Source: Pomphorhynchus laevis (lineage: Eukaryota > Acanthocephala > Palaeacanthocephala > Echinorhynchida > Pomphorhynchidae). Taken from it: a DNA stretch of 64,000 bases. Shown here piece by piece: positions 54,724-64,000 of this stretch. A model generated the notes under the pieces. That model had not been told where the DNA came from and searched no databases. It was given only the letters and a program-made list of their open reading frames with translations. Numbering within the stretch: position 1 is the first letter of the stretch; every line of letters starts with the position of its first letter. The position numbers and the translations under genes are program-made. The stretch spans positions 372,001-436,000 of the forward strand of contig WNNJ02001187.1 of assembly GCA_012934845.2 (NCBI GenBank). The letters run 5' to 3'.

Positions 54724-55110
54724 TATACTATGTATTATAATAAGATACTATATAGTTTTACCAGAGGAAATACATCATTAGCATGTATTTGGCCCTGGTG
54801 ATATGTTGGGTAGAGGAATTAGGGGCCGAAATCTGATAGCATAGCAATTCCTCCTTATGACCTCTAATCCTTATTTTGATACAACGTCTGTTGTTTATTA
54901 GTCAATTCATAAAAATGACGTTTATTTTAAATTTTAATTATTTATTTTAACTTGATTTAAATTATAGAAAATCTAAAAACAATTATTAATTTTATTATCT
55001 TAATTATAACTTTTTGATTTAGCATTATTATGTTTCGTTTATTTTATAATTATATTAAATACGTAGACTTTGTTAGCTGATTTGATTTGTTCTGTTAGCA
55101 TCTTCAGAAA
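54724..55110 (+). repeat. PLE-A terminal repeat, downstream of main RT
   Basis: It begins right after the RT stop: TAATATACTATG, the hairpin AAATACATCATTAGCATGTA, GGCCCTGGTGATATGTTGGG, GGGGCCGAAATCTGATAGCA, then CCTCTAATCCTTATTTTGAT, the AT-rich second half, and the tail TACGTAGACTTTGTTAGCTG at about 55061-55080. It is the reference for the sense orientation of this repeat. Confidence 0.75.
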
Positions 55111-56010
55111 ATTAGAATTGATCATACTTGTGTCAATAAATTTCCACAAAATATAGCATATTGATAGGCCATATATATCTTCATATATAAATTCATAGCA
55201 GTTGACATTTATTTTAAATTTCGATAAATTTTTTTACTTGATATGAGTTATAAGAAATCTTATAAATATTTATTATTATTTAATTATTTAACATTTAATA
55301 ATATTATTTTTATTCATCCTTATGTTTAATTTATAAATAATTTAATATACGTATACTTAGTTACGTTATCTGAATTGATCTATAAAATTTAAAATTTTAT
55401 AGATCTTTTAAAATCTTTAAAATTCTGAAGGGAGATTTAAAAATATAAATTTATTCTTAATTTATTCTTAAATTTAGCTATTGCTAGTTAAATCATAGGA
55501 AACACAAATCCTAATAATAAATAATAAGATTCTGATATTAAAATGATAATAATACATTAAATTATTATTTTTTAATATTATCTATAATAATATTAAAATA
55601 ATATTTTTCTGATAAATTGTCTGTTATTTAAAAATAAATTCATAAAAATTGATTTTTATTTTAAATTTTAATTTTAGATATACATTATAAAAAATTAGTT
55701 AGCTGACCTGATTTGCTAATCCGGCTCTAAAATTCTAAAAAAAATCAATTATTAAAATCACACCGAAGTATATAAATTTTTATATTTCACTACTTATATT
55801 ATTTTTCTGGCACTTAGACAAATTGTATTTGCTTACTCTGTACAATGAATATATAATTTTATATATAAAGTATATATATATTATGTAACCTTGAAAATAT
55901 TATATAAATTGGATAAGAACATGATATCACGGTTGAAACGTATCATAATAAAGATCGATGGCATAATTTAGACATAAAATAAGTCTTGATTGCAAAATTC
56001 AAATAATAAA
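55111..56010. other. AT-rich spacer with scraps of PLE-A tails
   Basis: Tail-like strings occur at about 55346-55370 (TACGTATACTTAGTTACGTT) and 55690-55715 (AGTTAGCTGACCTGATTTGC), each after an AT-rich stretch like the second half of the terminal repeat. Otherwise no gene is recognised. Confidence 0.5.
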
Positions 56011-56285
56011 ATAATAAAAATAAATAATTGTTATATAAGATTTTATAATTTATATCAATTGAAATTTTTAATTGAAATTCAAAAAGTCAAATTTTATAAG
56101 CTGACTAATAGATAACATACGACGTATCAGAATAAGGATAAGAGGTCATCAGGAGGAACTGCTATGCTATCAGGTTTCGGCCCCTAACTCCTCTACCCAA
56201 CATAGCAGCGGGGCCAAATACATGCTTAATGATGTATTTCCTCTGATGAAATTTGATTATTTAGTGTATCTTATTCTATATTTTT
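56011..56285 (-). repeat. PLE-A terminal repeat, best-preserved structured block
   Basis: Minus-oriented repeat with all pairing strands intact: TCATCAGGAGGAA (56146-56158) with TTCCTCTGATGA (56238-56249); CTGCTATG (56159-56166) with CATAGCAG (56201-56208); GGCCCC (56179-56184) with GGGGCC (56210-56215); and AAATACAT (56216-56223) with ATGTATTT (56232-56239). The second and third pairs interleave, forming a pseudoknot. Only a short RT end (to about 56285) is attached. Confidence 0.75.
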
Positions 56286-56480
56286 ACATTTAAAAATATA
56301 ACACTATATTTTTAAATGCACTATTTGATGACATGGTTTGGGTATTGCTTTATACAATATTTGAAAACTTGATGCTTTTACGATAATAATTTTTCCTGCA
56401 TCAACCATTATTCTGCAAGTTACAAAATTAATTCGGTCGACATAAATTCAATGTCAATGATAATTTATATAGGTTCAAAG
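56286..56480. other. Short unassigned spacer
   Basis: AT-rich sequence upstream of LINE-A copy 6. It may contain that element's 5' UTR. Confidence 0.4.
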
Positions 56481-56484
56481 AACT

Positions 56485-57689
56485 CAATGAAAACTAATTT
56501 TCCTACCAATGCAATAAACGAGGTAAGTGGAGATTTAGATTCTCTTGAATATATTCCGGAGGGTGAACTCCCCCGGTACCAAAATTATCCAACCTGGTGA
56601 TTATCAGACTTTTGGTGCCTCTGGAAAGGCAGAACATGTTCAATGTTTTTATAAGAGGCTTTGCTGATCGATTTAAAAAAGGATATTGTTCAATGCTATT
56701 AAATATTATGAATCTGAGATTAAAATATCATTCTGCACTCCTGATCTGGCATTGTCGTACGTCGACTACTTTAAAAAAAGGCATTCGGAACAAGGTATAA
56801 TTGCTTCCAAACCAATCCTGGCAACAATAAAGATAAATAATATGCCCACATTCATTTCAGAAGAAGATATATCAGCCCTAGAAACTGATTACAAAATCTC
56901 TAACGTTCGCTTTATAGAAGGAATTAAAGGCTTCCTCATTCCCGTGGCGTTCTGCAATATCGCCCGTGGGCAAGCGACTCCATTTGTCGTAACGGGAAGC
57001 GGTGGATGAAACTCTAAAACTGTCGATTTCGACATGTAATCCTTTTATGGGGTATAATTTGAGATTTTCAATAATCGAAACCGATTCACTAACGTACCTT
57101 CACTGCGACAATTGTCATCAGTGGGGGGCATTGGTCCACTGACTGTTTTTTACCCCATAAGTGCGGCGTGTGTGGTACAACTGCTATTCATCCTGAGAAG
57201 TGCGAATGTAAGCCATTTTGCGCAAACTGCGGTGGTGAGCACCCCGCATGGTCAAAAAAGTGTAAAATCTTTAAGGCGTACCAAAAGAGACACAGGAGTG
57301 TGACAGCAAAACTGACTAGCTGCGTGGAAGCTGTCTCGTCTAACAAGAAAGACGACAGGATGCTGGATACGGAAATCCTGAAACTCATTGAAATGCAGCA
57401 TCAGGTATCAATGATTCAACTTGAAAAATTGGTCCAAAAATTGGTGGGTCAATTAGCGGAATCATTCCGTTCTCCTCCTTCTAAGAAAACCAACAATATT
57501 AAGAAAACACCAAAATCTAAGAAACGAAACGGGTCAGCGCTAAGCATAGCCGCTCTCGAGCTTGCTCGGTAGGATTCGATATGGGCTATGGCTAACGAGG
57601 AAAATGAAGTTATCGCCCGTGGGCAAGCGACTCCATTTGTCGTAACGGGAAGCGGTAAAGGCGACCTTTCCGCCTCTAGTTGCGACTAG
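56485..57689 (+). pseudogene. LINE-A copy 6 gag-like ORF1, broken
   Basis: It starts MKTNFPTNAINEVSGD; a frameshift near 56575 leads to NLVIIRLLVPLERQNMFNVF, and another near 56680 to ILFNAIKYYESEIKISF. At 56959-57003 a 45-base string identical to 57612-57656 has been inserted, breaking the frame. The zinc region follows (HCDNCHQWG, CGVCGTTAIHPEKC, CANCGGEHPAWSKKC, about 57100-57262), then a helical stretch (ILKLIEMQHQVSMIQLEKLV) and the Lys-rich segment. TAG at 57570-57572 truncates it before the conserved tail (IARGQATPF to SSCD), whose TAG is at 57687-57689. Confidence 0.78.
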
Positions 57690-57690
57690 A
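57675..57690 (+). promoter_or_regulatory. Stem-loop at LINE-A gag stop codon (copy 6)
   Basis: TCTAGT, loop TGCG, ACTAGA, with TAG at 57687-57689 in the 3' strand and ORF2 ATG at 57724, 34 nt after the stop. The stem is 6 bp and differs from copies 1 and 2 at paired positions. Confidence 0.5.
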
Positions 57691-57723
57691 TAGAGGGTGT
57701 CCCACTTCGGTAACACTTACGCA

Positions 57724-60180
57724 ATGGGAAGTAATCAAGGGCCTTTTTCACTGAATATCCTTCAGTGGAATTCGGGAGGTGCTTCCGCCCTTAGCCTTCT
57801 ATCTGGTAGATATGCAGATGTTATAGTCCTTCAGGAGACGCGGTCTATCCGTCTCCCCCATGATATTACTCGATTTATCCATAAGCACATCTACACCCAC
57901 TTTACTCCTTACATAACCCCCTCACTCTTATTCATCTCAAGGTCTTTTAACCCTAGTAAAAAACTCATTAAGATCATCCCTCCTATTAAACTACTCTTGT
58001 CCAGCCCTATCTTGTTTAGCTATATCACTTTGTAAGAATGGTAAGCGTATAAGCATAGCCAATGTCTATATTCGGCCAGGAGAAATTCACAAGAACCGTG
58101 ACCTCCTGGATCGAATATTAGGGAGCGGTTATGACATGTTACTTGGTGACTTCAACGACAGAACTGGTCGTTGGATTAATGCAGCACTCCGCAGAGCAAG
58201 GATCGACTATCTTATTCATAAACCACCTTCCCCACCTTTCATTGCTCTACAACAAATTCTCTCCTCGACATATTACTGCTACATAAGATGTGGTTGTTGA
58301 AACCCATTTGCACCGAGCAGTCGCGTCAACAACAGACCACCTCTCATGACCTAATTCGCTGGCGGCTAGAGGACGATACGTTGCTTAGAAGAAGGTTTCA
58401 CTTTGACCCTATTAGAGTGACCTTCTTTCAGGCAGCTATCCAACTCTTCCCCATAATTGGAATTGAGAGTTTGACCGAATTTAATTCCTACCTCTCATCG
58501 CAAGCTACCGCGATCCTTTCGACTACCTATAAAGGTCGAATATACAATCCTACTCCAACAAAGCTCAAGGTCCTAGCTAAAATGTTACACCTTCCCAATC
58601 TCTTTGTTTCCGCCAGACAGATCCTCTCGAATGAATATTGGAGCTCTAGATATAGGCTCCAGCTGAGCAGGGATAGGGCAAGCATTGCTCACCTAAACCC
58701 TTCTCAGGCTTCCTTCTGGAAGATATTCAAGAAGGAGAAGTTTGTCTGCTGGAAGGATAGAGCCTTGGTTTGGATTGGTAGCATAGGCCTTGACAAAGTT
58801 TTAGAGGAGTCACTTTCCTTACATAATTATGGAGCCACTCAATCTCCCCAACCAATCCCGCCTTGGTGTGACTTCAGGAGTAGGGACTTATCTGTTACAG
58901 ATATCCTTAACTCCTGGGGATCACTCCCGGGCACCTCCAAATCCCACGCGCCACTCACCACTCGTGTCTGTCAGCTTTTGACATACAGTCAGAGAAAGGA
59001 GGTCGCCATCACAATGCTATTAGCCTCCCCGTCCGACATAGCAGACATCAACATCAGCCGTCGAGTTTTTTTACCTAAAAAGAGATTAATCAGTTGTCCA
59101 AAAGATCTGCGGCTTATCTCGATTCAAAACGCTCTCATATCCATCTACGAGAAAGCGCTTGCGCGTAGAATCCGCGTTCATTTATGTAGGCGTAATTTGA
59201 TCCCACCGAGTTTTCATGGGTTTGTCAAAGGGCGCTCGGTCCATTCAGCAATTGGTGAGGTGCATCAGTTTTGTCAGGATAATAGTCATCAGCTTGCTGT
59301 GGCTGTTTTTCTTGATTTTTCAGCTGCATTTGACCGGATCTCCATTCCCTTCGTTATCTCCTCTCTCAGGTCCCTCATGTTGCCTGCGAGAATTGTTAAC
59401 AGAATGGAGATATTGTTGTACACCAAGCGGTTCTACTATGAAGACGACCCTTATGCGCGTCAGTTCTACCCTATTACGGGTGTACCTCAAGGATCCCCAC
59501 TTTCTCCTATCTTATATCTTGCTGCATCCATTGTACTATTCAAGAATTTTAAACGTGATCAACATCTAGTGGTATATGCTGATGATACCACAGCCTTGTT
59601 CTCTGGACGCAGGTGCAAAGATGTAATCTCTGACATCAGCGGTTTATTTTTAAGATTAAAAGATCAGTTGCCCCCATCCAATCTTATTTTTAACTCCTCT
59701 AAATCGCAGGTGGTAGTCTTTAATGGCGTTCCTGCCACCAAAAAGAAACTTAAGATACTAGCATTCTCTGCCCTCTCCTCAATTTTGCAGCATCAACCAC
59801 TTCCCATCTTCACGAGTCGAGTAAAATACCTGGGGTTCACCGTTACGGTGAACTGGTCGGCGAAAGCTGACCTGGATAGACTCAAACGTATCCTGAAGAA
59901 AGCTAGGTGGGCTCTGAAACGGGCCCAGCATCTGTCGTTGAAAGGGAACACCCAAATGCGCCTCTGGGGCACTTGGGGTATCTCGGGATTAGTCTTCTTT
60001 TCAAGAGGACATCCCCCAGAGCAAAGGCTAAGGTTTCTTAAGCTCCTCGTCTCGCGTTTACCCAACATAGTCCGCACCGACTGGACTCTTCGGGGAGTGA
60101 GAGACCCCGGGTGGTTTAGTCGGAAGGCGGCGTGTTGGATAGGTTGGGGAAATCAGATCTCTCTGGATTTGATGCCGTAA
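57724..60180 (+). pseudogene. LINE-A copy 6 ORF2: endonuclease damaged, RT frame open
   Basis: The start MGSNQGPFSLNILQWNSGG is followed by a frameshift at about 57930 and another near 58235 in the endonuclease (GYDMLLGDFNDRTGRW is present at about 58128-58175). From 58288 the frame stays open for 630 codons: linker (STTYKGRIYNPTPTKLKVLA, KEKFVCWKDRALVWIG), RT motifs FVKGRSVHSAIGEVHQFCQD, FLDFSAAFDRISIPFV, GVPQGSPLSPILY and VYADDTTALFSGRRCKDV (about 59568-59625), and the C-terminal domain (WSAKADLDRLKRILKKARWA, LWGTWGISGLVFFSRG) to the stop at 60178-60180. All RT catalytic residues are intact, but the endonuclease breaks make autonomous activity unlikely. Confidence 0.88.
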
Positions 60181-60290
60181 TATCAGTAGGAAGACTTGAA
60201 AAAGAGAACGAGAGTCTTGTTTTTCGACTGACTTTTTAATCACTTTATTTATCACTGTTTTTATATTAGTAAGAAAATCTTATTATTATG

Positions 60291-60479
60291 ATAAAAATTT
60301 CAAGATTTATCCTTGCACATAACTGTCTGTGTTCCTTTCATTGCTTGCTATATGATATCATTAGAAAGTAAGGAAGAACACAAATGCTTACCATGTTTTG
60401 AATTATATACCAGTACGCTACCTTACGTAAACAATATTTATTTTATAGCTAATATGATTTACCCATACCTAACAAATAA
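60291..60479. other. Short spacer
   Basis: No gene or repeat is recognised between the LINE-A tail and the PLE-A terminal repeat. Confidence 0.4.
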
Positions 60480-60905
60480 GGTCAGCTAACAAAGTCTACG
60501 TATATTAAATTATTTATAAATTAAAAATAATGTTTAATAAAAATTAAATAAATATTAAATAATTATAAATAATTAATAATCGTAAAATAAGATTTCATAT
60601 AACTTATATCAAGTTAAAATAAAAAAAATGAAATTTAAAATAAAAGTAAATTTTTTGAATTGACTGAGTATCGGGAGTAACTGCCATGTTATCTGGTTTC
60701 GGCCCTTATTTCTCGACCCTAAAAATATTTTTTTTGAATTGACTGAGTATCGGGAGTAAATGCCATGTTATCTGGTTTCGGCCCTTATTTCTCGACCCAA
60801 CATAGCAGTGGGACCAAACATATGGTAATGGCGTATTTCCTCTGATGAAATTTGATTATCTAGTATCTTATTCTAATACAAAGTATATTATTTATTATCC
60901 ATCTT
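60480..60905 (-). repeat. PLE-A terminal repeat with internal 79-bp tandem duplication
   Basis: Plus-strand order: tail complement GTCAGCTAACAAAGTCTACG, AT-rich half, then the block TTGAATTGACTGAGTATCGG through TTATTTCTCGACC. That block occurs twice (about 60651-60719 and 60730-60798, period 79 bp). The remaining structured part (CATAGCAGTGGGACC, TTTCCTCTGATGAAATTTGA) and the RT end complement TTATTTATTATCCATC follow. It is flanked by no RT body. Confidence 0.75.
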
Positions 60906-61039
60906 TATAAAAACTTACAAACTTACAAACTCATAAAACATAAACTTTTATAAACGGTTAAACATATCAGACAGGTCACTGAGTCTTCACTTTTATACTA
61001 TATATAAATAAAAATTAATTACCAATAAAATAAATAATT

Positions 61040-61690
61040 TGATCAATTATCATTCAGATTAATCTTCGATAAGATAAATCATTGATGCGATTAATCATCA
61101 AAGAGCTTAATCATCGATAAGATTACTCACCGATACTAATCATCGATAAAATCAATAATCGATAAGATAAATAATCGGTTTGATTAATAATCGATTAAAC
61201 TAATCATCGATAAGATTTATCATCGATAAAACAAATCATCGTAAGATTAATCATCGGTAAGATTAATCATCGATAAGATTTATCATCGATAAAACAAATC
61301 ATCGATAAGATTAATCATCGATAAGATTAATCATCGATAAGATTAATTATCGATAAGATTAATCATCAATAAGATTTATCATCGATAAGATTAATAATTG
61401 ATAAAACTAATCATCGATAGTATTGATCATCGATAAGGTTAATAATCGATAAAACTAATCATCGATAAGATTAATCATCAATAAGAATAATCATCGATAA
61501 GATTAAGCATCATCACCGATAAGATTAATCACTGATTAGATTAATCATTGATAAGATTAATCATTGATAAGATTAATCATCGATAAGATTAATCATCGAT
61601 AAGATTAACCATCAATAAGATTAATCATCGATAAGATTAATCATCGATAAGAATAATCATCGATAAGAATAATGATCAATAATATTGATC
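61040..61690. repeat. 16-bp minisatellite, consensus AATCATCGATAAGATT
   Basis: About 40 imperfect units of AATCATCGATAAGATT run from about 61040 to 61690, with occasional partial units and single-base variants (ATCAATAAG, ATTGATAAG). Nearly every unit carries ATCGATAAG, so the array is a dense series of CGATA motifs. The edges grade into flanking AT-rich DNA. It abuts the conserved-family pseudogene. Confidence 0.95.
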
Positions 61691-61729
61691 ATTATCCAGA
61701 TTGATCGTATGGGGTCCAGCTGGGAGATC

Positions 61730-63365
61730 AGGGTAAACATTGGGCGTAATATAGTTTTTGCAAACAATGTACAGAACATTTGCGACAATAGACTAAAGGG
61801 ATTAGAAAAAGTATGAGATTTGCTACACCGACGGTTTGGCGGAAACCCAACGATCATGAAAACGACTGCTATTTTTGTGCTCAAACATTAAAGGGTATTT
61901 ACCGAAATAACTGCCAAACGCTTATATATCCTAATCTTTCTTTAGCAATGAAACCGGTTCTATACAGCGAAGAGCTACCTGTTCCTAACTTCAGTGTCTT
62001 GCCTCAGCTAAGTTTATGCTCAAGCGACAAAAATTTCTCACTTACAGATGTTGACAGAGATGAAGAATTTTCAGTTGAAACCACACTTAAGTTGTTCTCC
62101 CATATAGAGTTGAATTATCTAGTACGTGACTTAAGCCTCCCCAAGAATTCTACAGAGCTGCTGACTTTCCGACTGAAAGAGAAGAATCTTTTAGAGAACG
62201 GTGTTTGTGTAACCTTTTTTCTAAGTCGCCATGAGAATTTTCTTCCTTTTTCACCAAGGAATAAAAGCTAGTTTTTATTGTCTCGATGTAAGCAATCTTC
62301 TTCATTAACTTGGAATTGAGCAATACAAACTATAGGATTGGCGTATTTTCATTGATAGTTTTAAGCGCAGTTTAAAATGTGAATTGTTAGACAATAAAAA
62401 ATTTTATGGGTCGTCCCACTCGGCTACTCAACAATCAAAGAAAAATATCGAGACATTAAATTGGTTTTAGATGATACAGTATCACGATCATAAACGGGTC
62501 ATTTGCGATTACTTAAAATTGTGAATCGTTTACTGGGACAGTAATTTGGTTATATTAAATACACATGTTTTCTATGTATGCAAGACAGTAGAGACCGAGC
62601 AAACCACTATAGTCAGAAATACTGTCCACCACTAACAACTATGGTTCCTTGTAGAGCTGCCAATATATTAGAAGAACGTTTAGTTGAGCGAAAGTTATTT
62701 TCCTTTTTTTGCACTTCAAACTGGAATTGATGAAACAATTAGTCACATTTCTTGATAAAACCGTCGATTGCTTTAGGTATATCGGCAGCGTTTTTCTACG
62801 TTTGACGATTGAAAAACTAAAATCAGGGATGTTTGATGGACCACAAATTTGTAAGCTACTGAAGGATATCGAATTCGTGAAAAAGACGTGAGAAAAAGAA
62901 ACGTCAGCTTGGCTAGCCTTTGTAGATGTAGCTCAGAATTTTCTCTGGAAACATAAGAGTGACAACTATAAAGACATTGTCGCCAACTAGATATCATGAT
63001 ATAATGACATTGGCCCAAATATGAGCATCAAAATGCATTTTCTATTCAGTCATCTCGATCGATTTTCTGAAAATCTTGTAGACATCAGCGACGAACAAGG
63101 TGAACGATTCCATCAGGGCATCAATGAGTTGGAAACTCGTTACCGGAGATGTCGGGACGCTGTGATGATGGCGGACTATTTCTGGTGTCCAAAACGTGAC
63201 ACTGATGTTTATCAACACTCATGTCCGAAAAGAAGCGTAAATTTATTTCTTGAATATTCTTACAATCATTTACGACTACTTGTATATCCGCTGTTTACTA
63301 TTTTGTATTCTTTTTATGATTGTTTTGTTTGTTTAGTCCACTTTAGAGGCATAAAATGCCTTTAG
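61730..63365 (+). pseudogene. Decayed copy of an uncharacterised conserved animal protein family
   Basis: I recognise the family from many arthropod and some other animal genomes; its function is not known to me. Collinear blocks are: TVWRKPNDHENDCYFC and AMKPVLYSEELPVPNF (61813-61990), NYLVRDLSLPKNSTELLTFR with LKEKNLLENGV (about 62115-62205), DWRIFIDSFKRSLKCELLD in another frame (about 62335-62395), ICDYLKL (about 62500), LHFKLELMKQLVTFLDKTVD and FDGPQICKLLKDIEF (62705-62880), and MSIKMHFLFSHLDRFSEN with DEQGERFHQGINELETRYRR and MMADYFWCPKRD (63021-63205). At least four frameshifts or stops separate the blocks, and no introns are evident. It may be a dead multicopy gene or part of an unrecognised mobile element. 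Confidence 0.7.
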
Positions 63366-64000
63366 GAGGAATTTTATTACATAATATACATGACATATTA
63401 TTGATATATTCATATTTATTATTTCTTATGATAAAATGTCTATATTGCAAACGATGTCTACGTTTGTCAAATACTATAAAGTCTCGATGTCTTTAAGATT
63501 ATCCAAACATGTCGGATAAATTTTAAATCATGACAAACGTTAAAATTAAAATATTTTAAACGATGTAGATTATTAAAATGTTATTTGATATTTTTATTAT
63601 TGATATATAGCGGTAGCCAAAGTATCTATTTTGCTCGCTCACAAAATTGTACAATTCAAATTAATAAATTTATCAAGGAAAAAGCTGGCAGTTTTCGTTG
63701 ATAATATAAAAATCTTGAATTGCAGATTTAAATAGCTTTAGATCGGATCTCACTACTGAATTTTCTTGAAGAAAATTCCATGATCTAATATATGTGTGAC
63801 TATCTGGTAAGCATCTAGCAATGACCATGTGATAATGTTTTTAGTGTCATGGAATGACCACTGTGAGACTATCTATCATTTAACGTAATTTATTTAGAGG
63901 GGTAGCCATACTGGTTTCTGACTATATGTGACATTGCTGTCATATCTAATGAAAATAGTCTAGCGCGGATACTGCATGTTATAAATTGTTAGTCATTTTA
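63366..64000. other. No recognised feature
   Basis: AT-rich noncoding sequence to the end of the window. No open frame or repeat of note. Confidence 0.5.

Larger units (their letters stand above)
52567..55110 (+). mobile_element. PLE-A, most complete copy
   Basis: RT coding region about 52616-54723 flanked by terminal repeats, inverted upstream and direct downstream. Variable orientation of terminal repeats is a known peculiarity of Penelope-like elements. No GIY-YIG domain is seen at either end, so this is either a PLE lacking the nuclease or a copy that lost it. Composition is as AT-rich as the host, unlike the LINEs. Confidence 0.75.
56480..60290 (+). mobile_element. LINE-A copy 6 (nearly full length)
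   Basis: Gag about 56485-57689, ORF2 57724-60180, and a 3' UTR ending AAGAAAATCTTATTATTATG at about 60270-60290. ORF2 is among the best preserved of the LINE-A copies: one long frame of 630 codons spans the linker, RT and C-terminus. The copy sits between two minus-oriented PLE-A terminal repeats (56.0-56.3 and 60.5-60.9 kb), so it may have landed inside PLE-A sequence. Confidence 0.85.

Noticed and set aside
54724-54900. Hammerhead ribozyme in the PLE-A terminal repeat
   Set aside because: CTGATGA and GGCCGAAAC strings both occur, but GAAA comes before CTGATGA and no stem II joins them in the required order in either orientation.
56146-56249. HDV-like double-pseudoknot ribozyme
   Set aside because: The interleaved pairs recall that topology, but there is no clear P3 or P4 helix and no recognisable active-site segment between the strands.
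61040-61690. CRISPR-like array
   Set aside because: Units are contiguous 16-bp repeats without spacers, and the sequence is eukaryotic.

Overview
This is a eukaryotic nuclear segment: very AT-rich, densely packed with decayed retroelements, with one compact intact host gene. The element mix (several non-LTR retrotransposon clades plus Penelope-like elements, PLEs) and a metazoan-type prefoldin subunit 4 gene point to an invertebrate animal. A decayed copy of a protein family I know mainly from arachnid and hemipteran genomes at 61.7-63.4 kb mildly favours an arthropod, but I cannot name the organism. Family names such as LINE-A or PLE-A are local labels used only here.

Layout. 0-2.2 kb: a small inverted-repeat element, hammerhead-like repeats and a minus-strand PLE-A remnant. 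2.2-4.0 kb: no supported gene. 4.0-11.86 kb: two nearly full-length LINE-A copies head to head (minus then plus); the second has an intact gag ORF. 11.86-13.1 kb: a LINE-B 3' end and a minus-strand PLE-B RT with a GIY-YIG domain. 13.2-16.4 kb: a decayed full-length RTE-clade element. 16.5-20.8 kb: PLE fragments around an internally deleted LINE-A copy. 20.9-30.25 kb: four LINE-B copies, one nested in another. 30.3-36.4 kb: LINE-A copy 4, carrying a LINE-B insertion and a PLE-A insertion. 36.4-40.2 kb: a mostly element-free island with the prefoldin subunit 4 gene (PFDN4) just downstream of a 135-bp-arm inverted repeat. 40.46-42.34 kb: a 318-bp satellite array. 42.4-50.4 kb: two decayed restriction-like-endonuclease LINEs (LINE-D) separated and followed by PLE-A debris. 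51.7 kb: a possible Gypsy scrap. 52.1-55.1 kb: the most complete PLE-A, bounded by inverted terminal repeats. 56.0-60.9 kb: LINE-A copy 6, containing the longest ORF2 (630 aa), between PLE-A terminal repeats. 61.0-61.7 kb: a 16-bp CGATA-rich minisatellite. 61.7-63.4 kb: the decayed conserved-family gene.

How the parts work together. LINE-A has the classic two-ORF design: a zinc-knuckle gag, then an APE endonuclease plus RT. Gag stop and ORF2 start are separated by a nearly fixed 33-34 nt in four copies, and the gag stop codon lies inside a short stem-loop whose stem sequence varies between copies while pairing is kept. The gags of different copies are far more diverged than their ORF2s. PLE-A copies carry a repeated terminal region of about 250-350 bp that can fold into nested hairpins with an interleaved (pseudoknot-like) pair. 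These two RNA-level signals are the most interesting features of the window. Nothing here is prokaryotic: there are no operons, ribosome binding sites or CRISPR arrays. All element boundaries are approximate to about 10-50 bp because they were placed by eye.
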